Below are positions 6,487 to 10,764 of a DNA stretch of 10,764 nt, one piece after another. Numbering within the stretch: the first letter of the stretch is position 1; the number at the start of each line of letters is the position of its first letter. The notes beneath the pieces were generated by a model, which saw only the letters and a list, made by a program, of their open reading frames with translations, ran no database searches and was not told the origin of the DNA. The DNA is from CAYVOX01 sp964453035 (lineage in GTDB: Bacteria; Chloroflexota; Anaerolineae; Anaerolineales; Anaerolineaceae), in NCBI GenBank assembly GCA_964453035.1, contig CAYVOX010000120.1:1-10764 (forward strand), read 5' to 3'. Made by a program: the position numbers and the translations under genes.

Positions 6487-7789
6487 CCTCTGGCTCGTCT
6501 GAGGGATTTTGACGCGCCAGGCGGTTGGCAGCCACCAGGCCTGCCCCCAACACCACAGCGGCAGCGGGGATGAGCGCTCCGCTCAATACCGCATTGGGAT
6601 TCATCACCTCATCTGCCGGGGAACTCGCGGCAGGCTGCTCGCCCACCGGCAAGGCAGCCGTCGGCGCTGAGGTAGCGGTAGGCTGCGGGGTGGGCGTCTG
6701 CGGGGTGGAAATCTGCAAAGCGGGCCGGGTGGGTTGATTAACCGGGGCAGCGGTCGTCGTGGTTGTGGCAGCCGGCGTGGGCGTTGTGATGGGCTGCCCC
6801 ACACGGAAAACGCGCACCACCCCTTCTGCAAGGGCTTTAGCCACATCCATGCGTCCCACGCCGCTTTCCGCAGCCCTCAGAACATGGGTCAGCTCATCAG
6901 GTTGAATCTTGAAGAACTCCACGCACCCGTAAGCATCCACCAGCACCGGGTCGGTGCCGACCACCATCTGATTGAGCCGTTTGACAATGTTGGGGTGCGA
7001 AAGGTCTGTCTCCGGCCCGGCGCATACGCGGTAATCTCCCCACGGCATGCGCACGCGGATCGCCTCCAGGATGTTCAGGGCCGGTTTAATCGGGGTATCA
7101 CCGTTGATATCGGCAATACCCTGCTCCAGGTTGGTGTGCAGGTTCTGGGGTACTTCCATGAAGCCCATCATGTGCTTGAGGCACATGGAATATTTGGTGA
7201 CGTTGTGGCTCTTAGCCAGCCCCAGGTTAATGCGGACGTCCACCTCCAGGGCGGCCTTGATAACCCCGATATTCTTAAAGGCTTTACCGTTGGGGAGGTC
7301 AATCCTGGTATAGGTTGAGCGCGGGGCGTTGAAGCGGTCCGGAACAATTTTTTCCACGCCCATTTCATCCATCACTTTGCCAAGCTGGTTGAGCCGCAAA
7401 GCCTCAGCCGTGCCCGGGTCAATCGAGCAGTGATCCATCACAATGACGCGCTTTGCTCCCGCCTCCCGCACAAGCTTAATCACCGCTCGCAGCACGTCAG
7501 GGTCGGTAGCGGAGCCGGTGTGCGGCCTGAATGCCCAGGTGGCATTGGGTTTAATTGCCACAACCTGCCCGGGACTAACAAATCGCTCCATCCCGCCGAT
7601 ACCAGCCAGCGCGGTGCGTAAAATTTGCTCGGGGGTATCCTCATTGCTGCCCTGCGCCACCGCCAACAGCGGAAAGGAGGTTTCCGCAGCTGCCTGAGCG
7701 GCCTGCGCCGGGAGAATGCGTGCTGCTTCAACGGCCGCAAGCGCAGCAGCTACCTGGTAAAGAAATTTTCGGCGTGAAATTCGCGCCAT
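6479..7789 (-). CDS. Tat-exported DUF362 protein with C-terminal membrane anchor
   Basis: 436 residues from ATG 7789. An in-frame GTG at 7795 would overlap the Shine-Dalgarno sequence, so the ATG is preferred. Residues 3-32 are a Tat signal (RISRRKFL, Ala-rich core, AQA-type cleavage region). Residues about 42-330 are a DUF362 domain with VVAIKPNATW, DPDVLRAVIKLVREAGAKRV, KSHNVTKYSMCLKHMMGF, IKPALNILEAIRVRMPWG and VVGTDPVLVDAYGCVEFF. No ferredoxin Cys set is present, unlike some DUF362 proteins. About 335-395 is a Pro/Thr-rich linker, 401-422 a hydrophobic helix, and the end (NRLARQ plus acidic tail) probably faces the cytoplasm. Tat use implies folding, perhaps cofactor loading, before export. 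The family function is not established. It overlaps the membrane ferredoxin gene, suggesting it is that protein's external redox partner; this is inference. Confidence 0.9.
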   Translation of the reverse strand: MARISRRKFLYQVAAALAAVEAARILPAQAAQAAAETSFPLLAVAQGSNEDTPEQILRTALAGIGGMERFVSPGQVVAIKPNATWAFRPHTGSATDPDVLRAVIKLVREAGAKRVIVMDHCSIDPGTAEALRLNQLGKVMDEMGVEKIVPDRFNAPRSTYTRIDLPNGKAFKNIGVIKAALEVDVRINLGLAKSHNVTKYSMCLKHMMGFMEVPQNLHTNLEQGIADINGDTPIKPALNILEAIRVRMPWGDYRVCAGPETDLSHPNIVKRLNQMVVGTDPVLVDAYGCVEFFKIQPDELTHVLRAAESGVGRMDVAKALAEGVVRVFRVGQPITTPTPAATTTTTAAPVNQPTRPALQISTPQTPTPQPTATSAPTAALPVGEQPAASSPADEVMNPNAVLSGALIPAAAVVLGAGLVAANRLARQNPSDEPEDA

Positions 7790-7794
7790 ACACA

Positions 7795-7800
7795 CCTCTC
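7795..7800 (-). promoter_or_regulatory. Ribosome-binding site deciding the DUF362 start
   Basis: GAGAGG on the minus strand, followed by TGTGT and then ATG at 7789, a 5-nt gap. The alternative GTG at 7795 begins within this motif, so it cannot use it. This shortens the protein by two residues relative to the longest frame. Confidence 0.65.
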
Positions 7801-7830
7801 ACAGATTAAAATTCGCCAAAATAGATACAC

Positions 7831-7845
7831 TTTGTATTATACAAA
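7831..7845. repeat. 15-base inverted repeat over the DUF362 promoter -10 box (possible operator)
   Basis: TTTGTA-TTA-TACAAA, perfect 6-base arms around a 3-base centre. It covers the whole -10 hexamer of the minus-strand promoter and lies about 60-70 bases upstream of the plus-strand M28 promoter. The position would suit a repressor dimer. The sequence is AT-rich, so chance is a real alternative. Confidence 0.4.
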
Positions 7846-7863
7846 TTGGAATCAAAACCGCAA
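7836..7863 (-). promoter_or_regulatory. Candidate promoter for the DUF362-ferredoxin operon
   Basis: On the minus strand a perfect TATAAT lies at 7841-7836, with TTGCGG (three of six matches to TTGACA) at 7863-7858 and a 16-nt spacer. The expected start of transcription is near 7829, giving a leader of about 40 nt before the ATG at 7789. The -10 is strong and the -35 is weak. The -10 is embedded in an inverted repeat listed separately. Confidence 0.5.
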
Positions 7864-7902
7864 TCCGCCAACCCTCACCTTTTTTCACGACGAGTGACCC
7901 GG

Positions 7903-7930
7903 TTGACAGGTTGCAGGTTTCCGTTATGCT
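7903..7930 (+). promoter_or_regulatory. Strong sigma-70-type promoter for the M28 peptidase gene
   Basis: Perfect TTGACA at 7903-7908, a 16-nt spacer and TATGCT at 7925-7930 (four of six matches to TATAAT). Transcription should start near 7937, only a few bases before the ATG at 7940. The spacer contains a tandem heptamer (CAGGTTG at 7907-7913, CAGGTTT at 7914-7920). Of the promoters visible in the window this has the best -35 box. Confidence 0.6.
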
Positions 7931-7939
7931 TAAGGGAGC

Positions 7940-9316
7940 ATGTACAATTTTACCCGAATTTTAACCATCATCCTGCTCATCCTCACCACAAGCATTCCTG
8001 CAGCAGGTCAAGCCTCCACCCCGCACCCCGAATTCACCTGTGGGGCCAACCCCATCGTCACCGACCTGCTCAGCCGCACCAGCCTGGAAGAATGGGCCGC
8101 CTGGATTGAGAAGCTCTCCGGCGAAGTGCCCGTTACCGTCGCCGGAAAGACCACCCGTCTCACCATCCGCCACTCGCAAACTTTCACGCGAACAGACAGT
8201 GCCTTTCAGTTTGTGCTGGAGCAGCTGCAAAATTGGAGCGCTGATTCCGGGCAAATCGAAATTCAGCCTTTCACCATCGTAGCCCTGCCCAACGACTATG
8301 AAACGCGCAACCTTATCGTGGACTTTCCAGGGCAAACGCGCCCGGGTGAAGTCGTCATCCTGGCGGCGCACCTGGATTCGCTCTCCACCACCGTCACAGA
8401 CCCCTCCCCCGGCGCGGATGACAACGCCACCGGCGTGGCTACCCTGCTGGAGGCTGCGCGCCTGCTTCGCCATTACCGCTTTGAGCGAACTGTTCGCCTG
8501 ATTTTCTTCAGCGGCGAGGAGCAAATCGAGAAAGGCAGCCAGGCCTACCTGAGCGGTCTTGATGCGCAATCTGTCGTGGGCGTGATTAACCTGGATATGT
8601 TCGGTTTTGATAACGACAACGACCGCTGCTTTGAGCTGCACGTAGGCACGCTACCCTCCTCCCAGACCATCGGGCGCTGCTTTGTGGAAGCTATCCAGGC
8701 GAATGGGATAAATCTGACTTATGACTACCTGACGGATGATGCCGTGCCCTATTCCGACCATTCCACCTTCTGGGAAGCCGGCCTGGGGGCGGTGCTGGTG
8801 CTGGAAAACTACTTTCCCCATTACCAGCCGCAGGGCTGCCGCGGCGTGGATTTCAACCCCAATTACCACACGCCTGAGGATCGCATCCAGTTCCTCAGCC
8901 TGCCCTACGGTTTTGATATCGCCCGCGCCGCTCTGGCAACCACCACCAGCATGGCCTCGCCGCTTGGAGTATGCTTCAACGCCGCGCAGCTGGTCGTCAG
9001 TGCAGGTATCATCGAAGGGGAGCTGCGGCTGAACTGGCAACCCCTGCCGGGCGCCGCCAGCTACCACATCAGCCAACACAACGGCGCATGCAATAATCCC
9101 GCGCAAATATATACAAGCTCAATCCCCTTCTGGATTTCCCCACCCGGGGCTGCCGGTCAACCTGCCTGCTACCAGGTGGAAGCCATCGCATCTGCCTGCG
9201 TTTCGCTGCCCTCCACCGGGCGAACTATCACCACCTCACCCCCCTCGTTCGCACCCCTGCTCTGGCCCGGCATCACCGGCTGGCGGCTAAAGCCCGGTTA
9301 CATTCCTCTCTATTAA
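7940..9316 (+). CDS. Secreted M28-family zinc aminopeptidase with C-terminal Fn3-like domain
   Basis: 458 residues. Residues 1-25 are a Sec signal peptide (R6, hydrophobic core, AAGQA cleavage region). The dinuclear-zinc M28 site is complete: H144 in AAHLDS, bridging D160 in PGADDNATGVA, catalytic-base E193 and ligand E194 in FFSGEEQ, D219 in INLDMFG, and H310 in NYHTPEDRI, with YSDHSTFWEAG at 271-281. These enzymes remove N-terminal residues from peptides outside the cell; substrate preference is not readable. Residues about 355-425 look like a beta-sandwich, Fn3-like domain (LRLNWQPLPGAASYHIS) with several cysteines. The end is hydrophobic and Pro-rich, closing YIPLY. An upstream in-frame stop at 7931 makes ATG 7940 the first start; AAGG at 7932-7935 leaves only 4 nt. 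The serpin gene follows after 76 bases and may share the transcript. Confidence 0.94.
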   Translation: MYNFTRILTIILLILTTSIPAAGQASTPHPEFTCGANPIVTDLLSRTSLEEWAAWIEKLSGEVPVTVAGKTTRLTIRHSQTFTRTDSAFQFVLEQLQNWSADSGQIEIQPFTIVALPNDYETRNLIVDFPGQTRPGEVVILAAHLDSLSTTVTDPSPGADDNATGVATLLEAARLLRHYRFERTVRLIFFSGEEQIEKGSQAYLSGLDAQSVVGVINLDMFGFDNDNDRCFELHVGTLPSSQTIGRCFVEAIQANGINLTYDYLTDDAVPYSDHSTFWEAGLGAVLVLENYFPHYQPQGCRGVDFNPNYHTPEDRIQFLSLPYGFDIARAALATTTSMASPLGVCFNAAQLVVSAGIIEGELRLNWQPLPGAASYHISQHNGACNNPAQIYTSSIPFWISPPGAAGQPACYQVEAIASACVSLPSTGRTITTSPPSFAPLLWPGITGWRLKPGYIPLY

Positions 9317-9392
9317 CGCGCCGCTGCACGGGGAACCTCTGCGCCACCGCCATCGTCATAAAATAAGATCATGTGGTTGAAAGGAACTTGAT

Positions 9393-10667
9393 ATGAAAAC
9401 CATTCTGTTTATGTTACTGGCACTCACCCTCCTCACCAGTTGTTCTCTGGCGGGCACCGGCGCTCAAATTTTGGTGGCTCAATCCAACAAGCCGCGCAAT
9501 ACCAGCCCGGCTTCCAGCCCGTCCGATCAATCCAGGCTGGTTGCGGATAACGCCGCGTTTGCATTTGATCTTTACCGGGTGCTCAGTTCAAAACCTGGCA
9601 ACCTGTTTCTCTCCCCCTACAGCATCTCCACCGCCCTGGTGATGGCGCAGGCTGGCGCGCGCGGCCAAACCCAGGCGCAAATAAACAAGGCTTTGCACTT
9701 CACGCTGCCATCCGCGTCGCTGCACCAGTCTTTCAACGCCCTTCAATTGGAGCTGAATAAACGCGAACAGAACCAGAGCGATGCCAACCAGAAGGATTTC
9801 CAGCTTAAGGTGACCAATGCCCTGTGGGGCGAGAAAACTTACACCTTCAAGGCCGAATTTCTGGACCTGCTGGCAGAAAATTACGGCGCCGGCTTGAAGT
9901 TGGTGGATTTTAAAACCGCACCGGAACCCTCCCGGCAGACCATCAACGCCTGGGTGAGCGACCAGACCGAACAAAAAATCAAGGATTTACTACCTCAAGG
10001 CTCCATTGATTCGCTGACAAGGCTCGTCCTCACCAATGCCATTTACTTTAAAGCGGACTGGAGCAACCCTTTTACAGAAAAATTCACCCAACCCGCCGAA
10101 TTTACACTGCTGGACGGCAAGAAAACCCAGGTTCAGATGATGGCAACCGATGCGAAGTATATGTACGCAAAGGGGATCGGTTACCAGGCTATCGAGTTGC
10201 CCTACAAAAGCAATAAGCTCTCCATGTTCATCATCCTGCCCGATGAAGGCAAATTCTCTGAGGTTGAAACCTCGCTGAATGGAAATGGACTCAACAAAGC
10301 CTTTGCCAATCTCGAATTGATCCAGGTCAACCTGAAGATGCCCAAATTCACGTTTGAAACCTCATCAAACCTGGTCGATTCGCTCGAAGCGCTGGGTATG
10401 ACAGATGCCTTTTCTGCAGAATTAGCCGATTTCTCAGGCATAGACGGCACCCGCGACCTGTTTATCTCCCACGCGCTGCATAAAGCCTTCATTTCAGTTG
10501 ATGAGAAAGGCACCGAAGCCGCCGCAGCGACTGCCCTGGTATTCCAACTGGTTTCGATGCCGATGAAAATTATCGATTTGACCATCGACCGCCCGTTCCT
10601 GTTCTATATTTTTGATAAGCAATCGGGCACGCTGCTGTTCATGGGCCGCCTGGTCAACCCGGGATAA
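9393..10667 (+). CDS. Lipoprotein serpin (serine protease inhibitor family I4)
   Basis: 424 residues. Start ATG has AAGGA at 9381-9385 with a 7-nt gap. Residues 1-17 are a lipoprotein signal with lipobox LTSC (C17), then a Ser/Pro-rich spacer to about 48. The serpin fold fills 50-424: NLFLSPYSISTALVMAQAGA at 70-89, LTNAIYFKADWSNPF at 213-227, and the closing DRPFLFYIF and LLFMGRLVNP. The hinge EKGTEAAAATA at 371-381 has small residues throughout P12-P9, as in inhibitory serpins that trap their target by loop insertion. Counting from P15 (G373) puts the scissile bond at V387-S388, with S at P1' as in alpha-1-antitrypsin; a Val P1 suggests elastase-like targets. The loop is about three residues longer than in alpha-1-antitrypsin, so the register could shift. 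Probably surface-bound, guarding the cell from foreign or its own serine proteases. Confidence 0.95.
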   Translation: MKTILFMLLALTLLTSCSLAGTGAQILVAQSNKPRNTSPASSPSDQSRLVADNAAFAFDLYRVLSSKPGNLFLSPYSISTALVMAQAGARGQTQAQINKALHFTLPSASLHQSFNALQLELNKREQNQSDANQKDFQLKVTNALWGEKTYTFKAEFLDLLAENYGAGLKLVDFKTAPEPSRQTINAWVSDQTEQKIKDLLPQGSIDSLTRLVLTNAIYFKADWSNPFTEKFTQPAEFTLLDGKKTQVQMMATDAKYMYAKGIGYQAIELPYKSNKLSMFIILPDEGKFSEVETSLNGNGLNKAFANLELIQVNLKMPKFTFETSSNLVDSLEALGMTDAFSAELADFSGIDGTRDLFISHALHKAFISVDEKGTEAAAATALVFQLVSMPMKIIDLTIDRPFLFYIFDKQSGTLLFMGRLVNPG

Positions 10668-10712
10668 GGTAATTCAAGAAAAAAGATCCCCAAAGGTTTT
10701 TGCCTGGCAACC

Positions 10713-10751
10713 TGACAGTTTGTCATCCTGAGGCTTGAAAAGCCGAAGGAT
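10713..10751. repeat. Intergenic palindromic element (two adjacent small hairpins)
   Basis: TGACA-GTT-TGTCA at 10713-10725 is followed by a longer hairpin at 10725-10751. In the latter ATCCT pairs with AGGAT, a symmetric GA/GA step sits in the stem, and GGCTT pairs with AAGCC around a 3-nt GAA loop. The outer parts (TGTCATCCTGAG and CGAAGGATCTCG) resemble a palindromic element I recall from many bacterial genomes, in which the centre reads CGAAGCG. No long T-run follows, so it is not an obvious intrinsic terminator, but it might act as a transcript end or stability element for the serpin mRNA. Only one copy is visible, so its repeat nature rests on recollection. Confidence 0.5.
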
Positions 10752-10764
10752 CTCGATATTCGGC

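Noticed and set aside
6734..7318. 194-residue open frame on the plus strand
   Set aside because: Antisense to the DUF362 gene; no motif, no ribosome-binding site.
7961..8641. 226-residue open frame on the minus strand
   Set aside because: It lies wholly opposite the M28 gene, whose full zinc site and signal peptide are clear. The antisense product has no recognisable domain.
9359..9364. TAAAAT as a separate promoter -10 for the serpin gene
   Set aside because: No -35 match at the right distance; a single AT-rich hexamer is not enough.
10694..10713. AGGTT...AACCT hairpin after the serpin gene as a terminator
   Set aside because: Only five pairs with a 10-nt loop and no T-run on the 3' side; a functional terminator is not supported.
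1..10764. CRISPR array, insertion sequence, phage genes, tRNA or rRNA genes
   Set aside because: No regularly spaced repeats, transposase or integrase motifs, or tRNA-like cloverleaf ends were found. Apart from the propeller blades, repeats are only short local ones.

Overview
The window reads as a GC-rich bacterial chromosome segment, most likely from Chloroflexota, class Anaerolineae or a close relative. The reasons are indirect. Several exported proteins carry Pro/Thr-rich (PTPTP-type) linkers between a membrane anchor and a folded domain. The set of proteins (a DUF362 protein beside a polytopic ferredoxin, a DUF711 protein, a PQQ-type propeller lipoprotein, a lipoprotein serpin) fits that group. 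Nothing seen points to an outer-membrane machinery. No 16S rRNA or other taxonomic marker is present, so this assignment is an inference.

Layout: (1) positions 1-1530, plus strand: the 3' part of a SurA/PpiC-type peptidyl-prolyl isomerase, then an unrecognised single-pass membrane protein with a Pro/Thr-rich stalk. (2) 1576-3578, minus strand: a two-gene translationally coupled unit, a TrmH/SpoU-family RNA 2'-O-methyltransferase followed by a DUF711 (UPF0210) protein, probably ending at a hairpin at 1531-1551. (3) 3676-5004, plus strand: a lipoprotein with TPRs and an eight-bladed PQQ-type beta-propeller, behind a perfect TATAAT box. (4) 5005-7789, minus strand: a Tat-exported, C-terminally membrane-anchored DUF362 protein overlapping by 8 nt a six-cluster, NapH+NapG-like membrane ferredoxin that has a Tat motif in the middle of the chain. 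(5) 7940-10667, plus strand: a secreted M28 zinc aminopeptidase and a lipoprotein serpin. (6) The last ~100 bases hold small inverted repeats resembling a widespread intergenic palindromic element. All intergenic gaps are under 150 bp, so there is no long gene-free stretch.

Most of the genes act at or outside the cytoplasmic membrane: folding (PPIase), surface scaffold (propeller lipoprotein), peptide hydrolysis (M28), protection from proteases (serpin), and a possible trans-membrane redox chain (DUF362 plus ferredoxin). That redox pair is the best candidate for an undescribed system. Its ferredoxin half appears to place two [4Fe-4S] clusters inside the cell and four outside, which would require Sec insertion followed by Tat transport in one polypeptide.
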